A DNA stretch of 64,000 nt from contig NC_052139.2 of assembly GCF_016086655.4 (NCBI RefSeq), forward strand, positions 23,626,002-23,690,001. Direction: 5' to 3'. This stretch comes from Lepeophtheirus salmonis. Taxonomy: Eukaryota > Arthropoda > Copepoda > Siphonostomatoida > Caligidae. Every line of letters starts with the position of its first letter. The stretch's first letter is position 1. Positions 9,901 through 22,857 of this stretch are shown one piece after another. Both the position numbers and the translations under genes were made by a program. The notes under the pieces are model-generated. The model was not told where the DNA came from. It did not search any database and saw nothing but the letters and a program-made list of their open reading frames with translations.

Positions 9901-12900
9901 CTTTCTTTTATTTAATCAATTATTTGGATTATTATAAGCTATTGTAAATAACACTATCCAACAGCAAGAAATGGTACAAAAACAACATATACTACATTTA
10001 ATTAAGTTTGATGCCCTTTTTCCAAATATGACCTTATTTTTTCTCTCATAGCCTCAAAAAAGGCCAAACGTTATTTTTTTATTTTTGGCTATTTTTAAAG
10101 TTCAAAAATATTTTTATAAATTATGTTAGTATATTTTAAAACAAAATTCAAAAAAATCGAAAACCATTTTTAAAATGTCTGCACCATACTTTTAACTCTA
10201 GTTATCTTTGTTTCAAGTGAAAAATAAGTGCTTTTTATTCAGAGGATCATAGCTTCAAGACGAATAAATTCAAAAAGATTAAAAGGATTGAATTTGATAG
10301 CCGAAAGTATGAACTTTAATTTTTTTTTTAAACCACACTTCTCCAAAAATTATCCAATGACTTTGCCCTTACATGAAAATATATATAAATAGATCATTTA
10401 TGCGTCTTCTATTTAGAAATTACATTCTAATTTGAAAAACAGACAATTAATATACCCAAATATCGAGGAATCAAATTTCAAGTATCTAATCCTTACATTA
10501 TATACTGAGTACATTTACTAATTTCCTTCTTCTTGTATTGGTACCATAGATAAGAGTAGAAGAATTCACTTTTAGTTTATTTGCTTTTGTATTAGCTAGA
10601 ATTGTTTTTTTTATTATTATTTTAGAGACATATGTCTTAAATTGATGTATGTACTATGCAAACTAGTTCTTGAAACTACAGGTCATTCATATTATCGTAA
10701 ATTATAGGAGCATTTTATATGTTCGTGAAAAACATTGTGCCATATCCATGCAACAGAAAGGTGGAAAAAAGAATATTTTCTTCCTCTAGATTGTTTGAAG
10801 AACGGATACATTTGCTCCATTATGAATGTGTAATTGGAAGATTGAACCTGGACAATTTCTACTAAGTTGAAGAAATGAAGAAACACTTTAAAAAATTTTA
10901 TCGGTCTATCTGATAGTCTGTGAAATCCAGAAATACTGTAATGTTGATGGGTTCAGTGATAAAAGTTAATTTTAGAGTCAGAATTTCTGTAGTGTAACTT
11001 ACATAAATACTTTATACATGTAAACTCTTAAACCCCTAATAAATACATTAAATTTACGTAACATAAACAAAGGTTAATTGATGAAAAAAATAAAAAGTTC
11101 CAATATTTGGTACATTTTGGTACAAAGTCTTTCTTATTTAAAATACTATCTAAATAGAGCTAATTTATGATGTATAAGTTTGGAATATTACAGAACAAAA
11201 TCAGATTTTCCACAACATGCAAAATTTGTGAAACTCTCTTTTATAGAAGGTAATTATTATTTTGAATTTAATAAGTATATTTTTATTTAATTTATGATTG
11301 ACAACTAGCTTTAATTCATTTTGGGTTGTCCAGTTATCGTAATTAGTGTAATCATTCAAAGAGACTTGAAATATCAAAACTAATTTTTAGCAGTCTCAAT
11401 AACAACAATTTGTTGTAATATTAAAATAGGTAAGAAATGTACTAATCCGTGCTTAACATGTTGAATAATCCACACATAGGTTTTTTATCCATAATATAAG
11501 TTTAAAATTAAAATGAGGTTGAGGGTACATATTCAAGCAGATATCGTCTATATATATATATATATGAGCAGAGGAAGATGAGGCATCCTTGTCATTAAAC
11601 TCTTCAAAAATTCCACAAACATATCTAGGAAATCAAATCGGAAGCACTATTTTCAACAATTTTAATCAATAAGAAAGGGGAGATCAAATCCATGGGATAT
11701 TCTTTCGATGTGGTTTAATAAGAGGTCCATACTCCATACTCACTAATAAAGGCAAGCTGCAATTAAAAGTTAGCTCTGAAAGGAATAAAAGAACACTTTG
11801 TATACAAAATAAGCCCTTTCTTTGACTTAATTGAATCATACTTGATCATTGCTTTCAGAGGACACTTTTACATTTCCCCCCAAAAAAAAAAAAAATGAAA
11901 TTTTCCAATAAAATCTTTCACCAGATGATACACAATTCCATGATCGATTAACTTAAATCACAAGTTAGGGTATTGTGATTGGACGATCGAATAAGTCCGT
12001 ATCTCCGCCTTCATAAATTATCACTTCCCAACAAAAATTAATTATTCTCTCCTACTCTTGTTATTTAATCGAAGAAATATTTATTATTTATTTAAGAAGT
12101 TCTAATAATGAGGTTACGTGACTTGTGTCTACCCAAATGTTAAGTAATCCGTGATTAGACCTGTAAAAGTCACAAACAAACATAAAACATTGAAAAGTTC
12201 ACCAAAAACAAAGTTTTCTTTAATAGATAAAAGGAAGAGTTTTGACAGTTCCACTTGCCTAACAGTAATCACAATAATGAAATAACATTTATATAGCCAA
12301 AGTAGAACTGAATGAATCAATAAAATAATAATGTGGAGAACTTATCACTGGGGAAATTAAAAATTTTGACGAATATCTTTGATTTTCTATTTTATTTTTT
12401 CAATCAACACCAAAACAATCGTACATATTTTTTGTTAAATTTTAACTATTATCTTTAATAAAATTTATAATTAGCTCGTTTAACAATGTCGATATAGAAT
12501 GAAAACTTTGTATTTTCCTCTGTCAACAAGGGAAAAGTGTTTAGCAGAATAATCAAGAATTTTAGGAAAACCTTGTCATAGTAACATATTTTATCGATAC
12601 TATTTTATGTATCCACATAATTTGGATACTTTAATTTGTTTTAGTAAATTTGTTCTGCATGTATTATTATAGTAGATATAGTTCAACTCCAGGACACCAA
12701 ATTTCAACTACAATGTTTTTTTGTATCCGTACGTAATTGCCAAGGACTTTGTTTTTTATACAAAGTCCATTATGACCTTGTATAAATATTCTTGTTTATT
12801 TATATATATTTTAATATGAAGGAACTGATTTAAAAAAAAAATTGCCATGTAACTTTGACATCCACAAAATATTTGTACTGAACGACATTTGTATATAATT

Positions 12901-13565
12901 ATAAGATTATAAATGTGGAGGTTGCAGTCAAGCCTATCTATTGTTGTAAACATCCGGATACTTAGCCTCTTCAATCATTAAGTTTTCCAAAATTAAAGAA
13001 TGCGAACCTAGTCAACTTTATAATATGATATTATCACCTACCAAATCCAAGACTATGCTTTACAAAGCTATTTGTCAATTTATTAGAAACGGTAGATTCC
13101 TATCATCTTACATGTTTTAAGTGTAAAAAAACAATATTGGTTTGTTAATTACAGTACTCAAGTTGGATTGAAATATTTTCATATGTCTAGTAATAATATC
13201 ATTAAGGAGGCTAATTGTAACATACATTCGTGTAAAAAAAAAGTAGAATTTTCTTGGTGCAAGTTCCAAAAAATTACAAAGTTATTTTAAAAAATCTTAA
13301 TTTTTATTATGCTTCGTTTGTTAAAGGATTTAATATGAAAAAGTATTTTGTTCAGATCTTAGAATAGTAATACATTTTTATAATATTTATAGGTAAATCA
13401 AATAGAAGGAAGATAAAATATAAATAGCTAGCTTATAATTTTGAAGTCATAAATGATAAATGAAATTGACAAAATTCAAAAGTAATTTTCTAAAATTGCA
13501 GACTACTTATATCTGTAAGCAAACAAACAACATTGTTTGTTTGACATTTATGTATTATTTTATTC
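9900..13565. other. AT-rich stretch without recognised gene
   Basis: Nearly 3.7 kb with no supported coding, RNA or element signal. It has a short (TA)n run at about 11550 and several poly-A/T tracts. Open frames are short and of low complexity. Confidence 0.5.
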
Positions 13566-13569
13566 TATG

Positions 13570-14180
13570 TGAATGTCCTCAGCAGCATTCACTTTCTCGA
13601 TCATGACCCTGAAGCTCTTGCAGGCATTCTCCACATCTGCACCTGAGATCTTTACCAATTCCTTCTCCATGGTTTGATTCAGGCTATCCATACTGTTGTG
13701 GTGCCTTGAGCAGCCCTCCCTCTCTAACTTTCCCTAGAAGAAGTAATTCTACGGATTAATTGAAATCAGGAGAGTTAGATGGCCAGATCTTGGGGGTCCA
13801 GAAATTGTAAAAGTTGGTCCTGATGAGCTCTTGGGTGATCTTGAAGGTGTGGCAGCCGGCAAACTCCTGCTACCCCACGTAGGGCTCAAGCTCTCCACAT
13901 ACATAGTAGAATTGACTTACTTGAAGAATAATGGTGGCATGACCTTGCCTGTGCTGGTGATGACGCCCAAGACCATGATTGAGCTGTAGCTCTTGGGTTG
14001 GGCTTGTACATATAGGGGAAATGGTCCATGGACGTGTAGACCCACATGTCATTTTGTGAGTTTGTTTTGCGCTCAATAGTGAATAATTTATCATATGAGA
14101 AAATGATGGTTTGACCTGCATTGGACGTCTTGAGCTTGGAGATCAGAGTCTTTTAGTGGGCCAAACTAACCTCCTTCTGG
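13570..14180 (-). pseudogene. Mariner-family transposase remnant
   Basis: Minus-strand frames give, in order, a TIFTV-like first catalytic-aspartate region with KQTHKNDMWVY, a VMPP-like hydrophobic segment, and PKIWPSNSPDFN. The last is the 'WPPSSPDLNPLDY' block containing the third catalytic aspartate. A C-terminal ENACKSFRVMIEKVNAAED block follows. Several stops and frame changes break it. The lineage looks different from the 3.0 kb and 36 kb copies. A decayed 5' half may extend to about 14.4 kb. Confidence 0.75.
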
Positions 14181-14889
14181 TTGTCAATCAATAAATCACG
14201 AAGAAACAATGGAGCTCCCCAATGCCTTTTGGATGGTATTGTGAGGTACTATGAGCCACAACCTTCCTCCTGGCCAGTGTTGTCTGATTCAAGGATGGAT
14301 CAGCGGTCCCGGTTCTCTCCAGGCATGCCAGAAACCTAGAAGTGACTTAACGATCTCTTCTGGCACTATTTGGGGTATTTCCTCGTATTCCTCATTTTTG
14401 AACCTGGTGTAGATGTCGCAGACAGTGCTTAAATGAGACACTCTAGTGTGAACTCAGTGCAGGGGTACAAGTGTTATTCTCAGTTAAATTTTCTCTACAT
14501 TTATCTAGGTAGCCCTGTATTAATGATCTTGATTGGTGTGGAGCTCTTAAATCTTCATGGGAGTACTATATCTAGTACTGTATTTTCATCATTAATTATC
14601 GTGTTTTTTTAAAGATGTCTCGTTTTTTTCTCTACTCTGCCTTAGCCCAGAAATATATTCTGTTCTCTTCATGGGTTGTATTACATGAGCATTTGAATTG
14701 TTTTCGCCTTTCGTCGATGATATTTGAAATTTCAAATACTTTTTTGAATATTACTGAATAGTTTACTCAGAATGCGATCTCAAATGAAAGAACTAACATT
14801 AATTATCTTTATAAAACAATTCAGAACATTCTAGATGGAAATAAGCATATAAGATTAACATATATTTGCGTTCTTTCAGGACGTTGGGC

Positions 14890-15840
14890 AGTAATGTATT
14901 AACCGCAATAGGAGATGACAAAAAAGCCCATCCTATTTCAAATGTATATGTACAGTGAATAGGAGTCAACAAAATTATTCAGCAATCAAAAAAGAGCTAT
15001 ATGGAATGTTAAAATCTCTGAAACATTTTAAATACTTTCTTTTAGGGCAAAAATTCAATATTCGAACTGATCATCAACCCTTTCAGTGGTTCAAAAAAAG
15101 AATGTACTTTCTGGAATGTTTCATAGATGGCATTACAAGTTGGCCAAATATGAACTTGAAATAGTGTATTCATGTGGGAAAATAAACCAAAACACAGATA
15201 CTTTAATTCGACAACTTGACCATCAAGGAGTGGAAAATGAGATCATAATGACAGAGAATCAATTATATTTGGATTTACATAACGGTGAAACTATTTAAAT
15301 AAACGTAATGACGACTATGACTAAAACCAATAAAGTGAAAGAAAGCGTTCAAAATGTACAACCCAACCTAGAAGAAGAGTTCAAAGAAAGTGAATTTTCC
15401 GAAATTACCTTTAAAAAAACCAATTTGGAAAAATGAAACAATTAAAATTAATTTAGGTGAAGAAAGATCTGCAGACAGAATATATCCGTAAATGTTTTGT
15501 GAGACATTATCCACTGAATTAAGTGTATATCTTGGATTATTGCATAAATGGTGTATTTTTGATAACAAATTATGTGTTGAAGAAAATTCAGGTAATTTAC
15601 AGATATATGTACCTTGAAAGATATGGTGCGATAAGTGGTAAAGGATGGAGATTGGTTACAGATCAAGGAAGACAATTCATCTCCAAGCTTATTAAGCAAA
15701 TTTGTTTGGAAAGTTAAAACTCAATCATATTAGACACATACTAATCCAGTTGAGAGACTTGATAGATTTGTAAAGAAGCATCCAAGCGTTGCTGGTAAAA
15801 AGGATTACGAGGCAATGAAAAGCACAAGAGTTCAACTGGA
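14890..15840 (+). pseudogene. Ty3/gypsy RNase H and integrase fragments
   Basis: An open frame at 14955 contains QNYSAIKKELYGMLKSLKHF followed by FNIRTDHQPFQW. This is the gypsy RNase H signature (catalytic Glu and Asp in place). An overlapping +1 frame at 15086 continues with MFHRWHYKLAKYELEIVYSC and KINQNTDTLIRQ, the end of RNase H ('GKxNxxADALSR'). Further on (15640-15717) WRLVTDQGRQFISKL matches the integrase core block around its second catalytic aspartate. The segments are separated by stops, so the element is dead. The zinc-binding integrase part is not recognisable. A 3' LTR for this copy is not identified. Confidence 0.8.
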
Positions 15841-16465
15841 GTATTAGCTCAGGCTAGGTTTATGGTAATACCTAGAATAGGCTATTCATCTGTTTTTTTT
15901 GTTTTTTTTACTAATAGGCTCACATCCAACAATTCCTGCAATTCAAACGGATTCAACACAAAAAAATAATCCGGGTACTACAATTCAATTGACAAACATT
16001 GTCACGCACCCATTGGAGAATCTAACAATTATATGAATGCATCATTAATCATGAAGGATACAGAAAGAAAGTAAAAGTCTTTCACAAAATTTCACTAGAG
16101 CTAAAGACTTATCATATGAATTAATTCCTTTTAATGCACCAATCCTTCGTAAAAATTATATAACTTATTCACAGTATAAAATTCCTATAATCACGGAACC
16201 TCCTACAGTTCTACAGCGCCAAATGAAGATACAGGTTCTTGCTTTATTTGAGATAATTAAATAGAAATGGATGGGCGTGAACAAGTTCAAGAACAACGAT
16301 ATAAAGAGAAAGCAGAGGAAATTATAGAGTAAAGACTGACAAAAAATGAATTATGGAGAAAGGAATTATAGTCCTGCAAGAATTTGTAACTTGTAAGCAT
16401 TAAAGCAGACTGCAGCAACACAACAGTGAAGAAGATGAGAGCGAGGGTAAGACAGCTCACAACCA

Positions 16466-16676
16466 TGTAATATCCATTTGTAAATTTGGTTACGTTAACT
16501 ATTATTATGATATACGTGGATATGAGATATATGAGGATATGGAGTTTATGTTTACACTTTATTCTACACGCGGAGAATCCAGAATGACTCTCATATTGAT
16601 ATATTATTATAAACAAAACACACACGGAACATTTATACATAGGTCACTAAACCTATAGCTATGCATATATATAACA
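16466..16676 (-). mobile_element. LTR of a Ty3/gypsy element (minus strand)
   Basis: On the minus strand the segment starts TGTTATATAT and ends GGATATTACA, so it has TG...CA ends with short inverted termini. It lies 40 bp downstream of the stop codon of an integrase C-terminal frame and directly after a polypurine tract. Its length of about 211 bp is plausible for a small gypsy LTR. The boundary is inferred from one copy only. Confidence 0.6.
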
Positions 16677-16693
16677 TCCCCTTTTCCCCCCAG
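16677..16693 (-). other. Polypurine tract of LTR element
   Basis: The minus strand reads CTGGGGGGAAAAGGGGA immediately before the TGTTAT LTR start. This purine run is the plus-strand primer site expected at the 3' end of an LTR retrotransposon. Confidence 0.6.
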
Positions 16694-16716
16694 GAGAATG
16701 ATTACAAAATATAAAT

Positions 16717-17097
16717 CTAAGTTATATGAAATGAAATCCGCTTGTTCCCTTCTGCTGAATCCAAACAGATGAATCTCCTATTACGATGCCAAAGACGACC
16801 ATTTTTCATACGTATGAGATATCGCCTTTGAGATTCCTGTGTTTCAATTGTACCTAGATGGGTCCATCTTTTGGTTATATGATCTTGTATCCGAACCGAT
16901 TCTCCGATCTTCAATACGGATAACTTCTTCCCATCTCCTTTTTTTAAAATTGGGTTTGGAACCTTACAAAGTTCTTGGCTTCTCTTTTGATGGAATTCAG
17001 TTAGCATAGGTATAATAGATCTAGTACTACGACCGAAGATATATACATATATATAACAATTATTTACTATTTTATTACGAGCTTTATTTACGGACAT
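16717..17097 (-). pseudogene. Ty3/gypsy integrase C-terminal segment
   Basis: The 126-residue frame ends in a block with VLKIGESVRIQDHITKRWTH, then RRYLIRMKNGRLWHRNRRFI. This matches the beta-barrel DNA-binding end of integrases in K02A2.6-like gypsy polyproteins ('G..VRVQD..TK.W...G.......R.Y.V....G...RRNRRFL'). It stops at 16717 and is followed by a polypurine tract and an LTR, as expected for the end of pol. The catalytic core is missing: the sequence to the right belongs to another gypsy fragment on the opposite strand. The first 25 residues look like non-native readthrough. Confidence 0.8.
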
Positions 17098-17159
17098 TGG
17101 GCTACAATTTATTTTTCATAATAAACATATTCATTGTTGTTCATATACAACGAAGAAAG

Positions 17160-18660
17160 TAGCAGATTGACTCCCGTGTTCCACTAAAGTCCTCACTCGG
17201 AAACTCCATCGTAACAACCGGTGATCCATGATTTGACAAGCCTCGGAGGAACAAGTCTTCGTCAAGTCCAAAAAGCACTCTTGCTTGACTCTGGAGTATT
17301 GCGTCCTTCCACTTTTCCTTATTCTTCGATAATGGAAAGATAGAAGTAAAACGGAAGGTTTCGATTACATTTTTGTTGACTCAACCGTATGTCAGAAATC
17401 GATTGGTACCCACTCCCAAATATGGGTTACCTTTCTCATAAACTTGGGTGCTCCAAGGTATTTTATCCGCATAAAATGCCGAGAAAGAAGACATTCCAAA
17501 AATTGTCATCGTCCCCCTCATCGGCCTTTTTGAATATGTCTAGAAAATATTTCGGCTCAAAAACGCCGCACAAACGTTCCAGCGTTTTATGAACACAATA
17601 TTTCCCACGATAGAGGGAGTGTTCAAATATTTGGACATGCTTGTGGCATCCAAATCTCTTAATGACCATCCCTAAACCCTTTTTCAAGTTCTTTCTAGAT
17701 TGCAAGAGGCCGGCCTTTGGCTCTGCAAGGATAAATACGTATAGGTCAGGCTTTTTCTCAATTTCTTAGGGCAAGGGAAAAGGTTCATTAACAAATTGAA
17801 TCCATCCGGACATTGTCCCTCCAAAATCTTCAATCTTTATTGGACATGATTTAATACTATGCTAGAGTTGTGCCCAAATTAGCAAAACATAACAAATTAC
17901 AGCCTTTGCTATGCAGACATGTGAAGTTTCATTGGGGATATCAGCAACAGGAAACCATTCAGCAAATCAAATTTACTTTATTAAAGCTAACTTTGGTAGC
18001 CTTCCACCTAGAAAAAACACTTTTAGTTATCATACTTCGTCAAACAGAAGCAGTACTTCTCTCGAGCAATGTAGTAGGGGTGCATGATCACTATTAGCGT
18101 TTGGGTCAACAGCTCTCAACTCAGCCCAACAAAGATATTCTGTGTTCGACCGTGAGCTCATAACCGCTAATTTTCATGGGTTTCTCACCCATAGTTGTTA
18201 ACGGCTGCACCAGAATCAAGATCCCATCTGAGACAGCAATACATTTTCCTGTATTGCCGAGTTTCATTATAGTATTTATCACAAGTCAACATTCGTTGCT
18301 GATACATTATCTAGACTACTAGAGTCTCTGAGAGCATAAACCTTGCCCTTTTTAAAGACAGGGCTTAAGATCAAGTGGCAATCGATCCCTGGAGACCTCA
18401 ATTTAAATCAAGAAATTTCGCTTGACCGAACCTAAGGGCAGATGTAAAAGTATGTAAACAAACTTGCTTATCTTATCAAAAAAAAACAAAAAAAAACAGA
18501 CATACTTCGTTGAGCTGCTGGCTCAACTCCTTTCCAACAAAAACCGAAGATATTTTTCTCCATACATGTTGACTTGATTGGACCACTTCCACCCATCATT
18601 GGGGTTATAATAATTTTTTTATGCAAGGATATAACCTTTGTCGTAATTGTAATTTTATAT
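17160..18660 (+). pseudogene. Ty3/gypsy pol fragment: RT, RNase H, integrase start
   Basis: Plus-strand frames give a long ordered pol remnant. First are RT blocks including LKNAAQTFQRFMNTIF and GVFKYLDMLVASKSLNDH (active-site YLDD degraded to YLDM), then LFQVLSRLQEAGLWL. Next is PKLAKHNKLQPLLCRHVKFH with WGYQQQETIQQIKFTLLK, the RT connection. RNase H follows (SAQQRYSVFDRELI, then FVADTLSRLL), and finally an integrase-like start (HVDLIGPLPPI). Many stops and frameshifts are present. It lies head to head with the 16.7 kb minus-strand fragment, so two different gypsy copies meet near 17.1 kb. Confidence 0.85.
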
Positions 18661-18689
18661 CAACATCACACGCTATTTTTAGATAATAT

Positions 18690-18985
18690 ATGAAATCCTA
18701 TAAAATTGTTCTTGAGCAAAAAATTATAGATTTATGTAATGTATACAGTCTACTTGCCAAATGGGAGACATGTTCTTCAATCCGCATTTGCAGGGGCACC
18801 GTCTTTGGTAAATGTAAAGTTGTGCTTGGGGAACGTTCTCCTCAACCTTGGCAAGATATGGTACCTGAGGACCTTGTAGTAGACTTCTTTCTTGATGTGC
18901 TGTCGGACGCGACGAAGCCGAGGACCTTGATATTAACTGTATGTTTGGCTTTGAATCTTACTTCAACTTTAGAACTTGATTTGGC
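18690..18985 (-). pseudogene. Mariner-family transposase middle fragment
   Basis: On the minus strand the frames read VNIKVLGFVASD, then YYKVLRYHILPRLRRTFP and FTFTKDGAPANAD. This is the central DDE region with the second catalytic aspartate (the usual 'QDGAPAHxA' block, here KDGAPANA). The flanking N- and C-terminal parts are missing and stops follow. The plus-strand open frame over the same bases is a shadow. Confidence 0.7.
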
Positions 18986-19049
18986 CAAGAAGCAATCATT
19001 TCTCCTGTTAATCTAATTATAAAAATAGGACACACTACTACATACGCAA

Positions 19050-22000
19050 AAATAAAAACTCAGAGGAAGTTGATATGTCCTTGTGACCTTTAATATGGCT
19101 TTAAAAATATACATTATTTACTTAAATTTTATATAACTTTTGCTATAAGTTTAAGTATATGATTTCCCCCCTTCATAATTTTTTCCTAAAAAAAATGGAC
19201 GAAAAAGATAAAATTATTTGTGAAAGGGAGAAAATTCTGCCAGTATCTTATCTTTTTCATTCTTTATATATATAAGTTAGTATATATCGTTCCTTCATCA
19301 GTTTTCTTAAAAAACCGTATCTGGTGTACTTGAAGGAATTTGCAGAATCCACAGACAGTATTTGGTTTGATAGTATTTGAGTTCACAAATCAATTAATAT
19401 TACTGTTAGTAAAGAAGACCCAGGCACATTTTTTTCATTCAAGACTATTTAGACAGCTTGGCATTGAAAAGGATGAACCGTTTTGACGTTTATTCCTACA
19501 CACAGAAATTATATTGCTATCAAAGGGAAACTTCCTGAAACATTTTTTGTTTTTTTTTGGACTCTTAAACTGGGCTTTGTGATGACTTAAAAGACATCAA
19601 GGAGGACATTTCTTACTAACAAATATATTCACATAATTAACGAAATTAATTTGCAAGTGCAAGGAAATTATACCAATAATTTCTAATTGGAGATCTGTCA
19701 TCTCCAATTTCCTATCTAAGTGTAAGTTATTGAAACGAAATTTAGCCAACCATGAACTTTAACAGTTTCAAAGCTGTTGTGAATAGGATAAAGAAAATGA
19801 CATATGACATCATCGCTTTCAAGTGTATTGTGCTCTCCAAGAAGAGTTGCCTAGATACATCTGAACGATATCATGATTTTTATAGCTAATTGTACCTTAT
19901 TGGGCTATTGATCCATTCTTAGATGTCAGCAGTGCGGAACCAAGCGAGGTCGTTTTTAATCAAGAAGCATGGCTACATTCTATAACTTTGCCCACACGTC
20001 ATACATTCTCGAGATATATAGACAATTAGCAATTTTGTTGATCATGAAAGTGAATGGAAGGTCACATTATATAGAGGAGGTTATTTGTGGACTGAAGGAT
20101 GAGACCGCAGGAGACCACATTTAATTAAGTAAAGTACTTCAACTTTTTCTTATATTTACCAAGAACCATTACAGTATATTTAAATGATGAATGTAACTGT
20201 TATCATGATGAGGAACTTCTATGGTGTCAAATCCAATAACTCTTGTAACAGAAAATTAATGTAAACATACATAAAAAGAAATATACAGTACAAACTCGAA
20301 TGAATCTCTAGTCTTACGTGGAAACTTATTCGTACAACTATGATCTATTGAGTTCATATCCCTCTCCTCTCAACATCTTACCTTTATTTGCCAAACAATA
20401 TCGCATACTTTAAGGCTTCTAATAATTTAGTTAGGATAAAAAGTAAGATCTTGCTCCAATTTCAACCTTAATTGAAAATCTAAAAACAGTTGAGCTTATT
20501 TAATGGAGTGGAACAGGTCTATTCGTCTATTTAATCATTCTATATATTTACTACTTCTTACTTCAGAAGATGTCAAATTCATATTTCATATTTTGCAAGA
20601 TTAACGAGTGTGTTTCAGGTACAAAGATTATTAAACTATTTTTTTTAGTTTGCTTCTTTTTAATGGGGCATGACTTGTTAATTGGAAGGATTTGTAATCT
20701 GATAGGTCGTCTTTAAAGTCCTTATTCAAAAGTAAATTAATAAGAATGGACAAAAAAATCCTTATACTGCTTGTCAATGTCTAATCTAAAGTCCTCGAAT
20801 ATTTCCATGGAGCATTCAAATTTAATTCAAACACATTTCAAGTCGAAAAATAAAATATAGGGTCGATTGTGTTACAGCTTTTCTTGAGTCCACAAAATAC
20901 TAGCTATAGAGTCAGAGCCAAGTTAAAAAACTTAGTTATGAAGTACAATTCAAGGTTCGAGTCTTTGATTGTGAGATCATCTCCAAAATAATGTCTCAAG
21001 TGATACTCCAGTCCAATTTCCCACCTTTGGCAATCATTGAACATTGTATTTTACTTTTATTTTTTATAGCATTAACGAAAATAACAAATCATAAATGTAT
21101 AATTGAAAAGCTCTTTTTCACTATGGCAGGATATTCAAAAAAGGAAAAAGCGAAGAACTTATTCAATTTCTTCTCTCCACACTTAAATTTTAGTGTGAAG
21201 CGTGTGCCATCTAATGCATTAAATCAAGTAACAAAATGAGGAGCAAAGTGCTGAAAAATCTTAGCCTAATTGCCCCGTTCTTCCTTTTCTTCTTTCCTCT
21301 TATGTACAATGGAAAATCTACTTGATATACTTCCTTGCATTTACCCATCACTAAACTGGGACACAAATTGAGTAACTACCGCCTGTAACGCTTAAAACAT
21401 CATCAAATCAGTGCAAGGCAGATGTACTAAAAATATTCTTAAAGAAGAAGTGTATCTGTGTTCGCAACTTTTATATTTTTCCTGAATACAAAATTTAAAT
21501 GCATTTTTTCCCATGTAAAATAATTTTTTGATTTTTAAATATATGCTGAAGTAAAAGCAAAATACTTTCATTTGACTCAAGTAAGAAAAGACTTGAAAAA
21601 CTTTGTGTTATAGTTAAAAAATAAGGCCGAACAATTCCTTGGTACTCCCACATGTACTCAAATACAGCTATTATTAAATGATTATCAAGTGTCATATTAA
21701 TACTACTTGATTCTTGTTACAAAAAATAGAGTCTATTCTGGCAAAGTATTATATTTTATATAGATTTTTGATTTTAAAACGTCAATCATATTATTACAAT
21801 ATTATATTTAATATTGTTTCCTTGTAACAATATTAAGATATTCCAATAGAATTCTACCAAAGTTAATAGATTAATTACACTTTTTGTTTTTAAACACATA
21901 ATCATTCTTTACTATTTCTATGTATCCGTCGTAAAGATTTAGAGCAAAAGCTAATTTTAGAAAACTCTGGCAATATTGCTCCTCATTATGAGCATCAAAA

Positions 22001-22370
22001 AAGATTCCCCTTCCCCCGTTATTTATGCTTGTATAACATACTATTATCATAAAGGATACACTTACTGTTAGATGGTACGAAATTCAGAGTTCCATTTCAA
22101 AATTATTAAATATTTTATACTTTGTACTGATAACTTTGATCGTAAAATTTGGCGTGGATGACTCTAAACATGCTGAAAATTATCTTCACTTCATAATTTA
22201 CAATAGGTGTGTTTCTATAAATGACCTCATTAGCAACATCCTCTATTAATTTAATGATGGTTCCTCAGGAAGAGACGGGTTTACCAGTGTATTTCTTCAT
22301 AATTTGTTTAATGTAAGTTGATTAGCAATGGATAAGGGTATATTATATGTAATAATCGTCTTTGTGAGAT
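19050..22370. other. AT-rich stretch without recognised gene
   Basis: I see no recognisable domain, RNA gene or element end. A moderately less AT-rich patch at about 19700-20110 has no continuous frame on either strand. Confidence 0.45.
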
Positions 22371-22375
22371 CAGAG

Positions 22376-22450
22376 TTCATGGTTTTCGAACAACTGGTAG
22401 GAGACAATGACCTTATTCAAAGAGATTACCTGTTGTTCGAAAGTCATGAA
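22376..22450. repeat. 24-bp inverted repeat (hairpin)
   Basis: Arms 22376-22399 and 22427-22450 pair with about three mismatches (TTCATG..TTTCGAACAAC..GTA) around a 27-base loop. They could form a stable stem. No coding context. Confidence 0.7.
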
Positions 22451-22857
22451 TTTTTAAAAAATCAAAAAATTCAAAAAATCAAAAAGTCTTGTGTTGAAGT
22501 CTGAATTGATGTATTCATGGCGTTTAATTCTAAACGGAAGACTAAAGGCACATTTATTTCAACAAGTTTGACAAACCATCTGTTTCTCGTCCGGTAAGTA
22601 TTTTCCAAATTCCTGGGCCTCCATTTCCAGAAATTCAGACAGAAGGCAAAGTTATTTTAGGAATTTTATTAAGTTCTCTATCGACTATCAGCATCTGATA
22701 TTATATTCATTATCATTGAATAATAAAGGTGGGAAGGGATAAAGTTCATGACATAAGAAGATGTTTATTATTTAATCAATGATGCAATAAGGATTTCTTC
22801 CTTTCTCCTCACACGCTTTTGTATCCTTACCAAAATTATCAACCTTACTTATAATAG

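Noticed and set aside
16287..16640. 117-residue minus frame rich in hydrophobic residues, looking like a membrane protein
   Set aside because: It runs through the LTR at 16466-16676; the hydrophobicity comes from AT-rich LTR sequence read in one frame.
17463..17705. 80-residue minus-strand frame
   Set aside because: Shadow of the plus-strand gypsy RT, whose blocks (AAQTFQRF, VLSRLQEAGL) are clearly recognisable in the other direction.
18690..19016. 108-residue plus-strand frame
   Set aside because: Antisense of a mariner fragment with a recognisable DGAPAN block.
20940..21000. GGTTCGAGTC-like tRNA arm
   Set aside because: No matching acceptor stem, D-arm or anticodon stem in the surrounding 80 bases.
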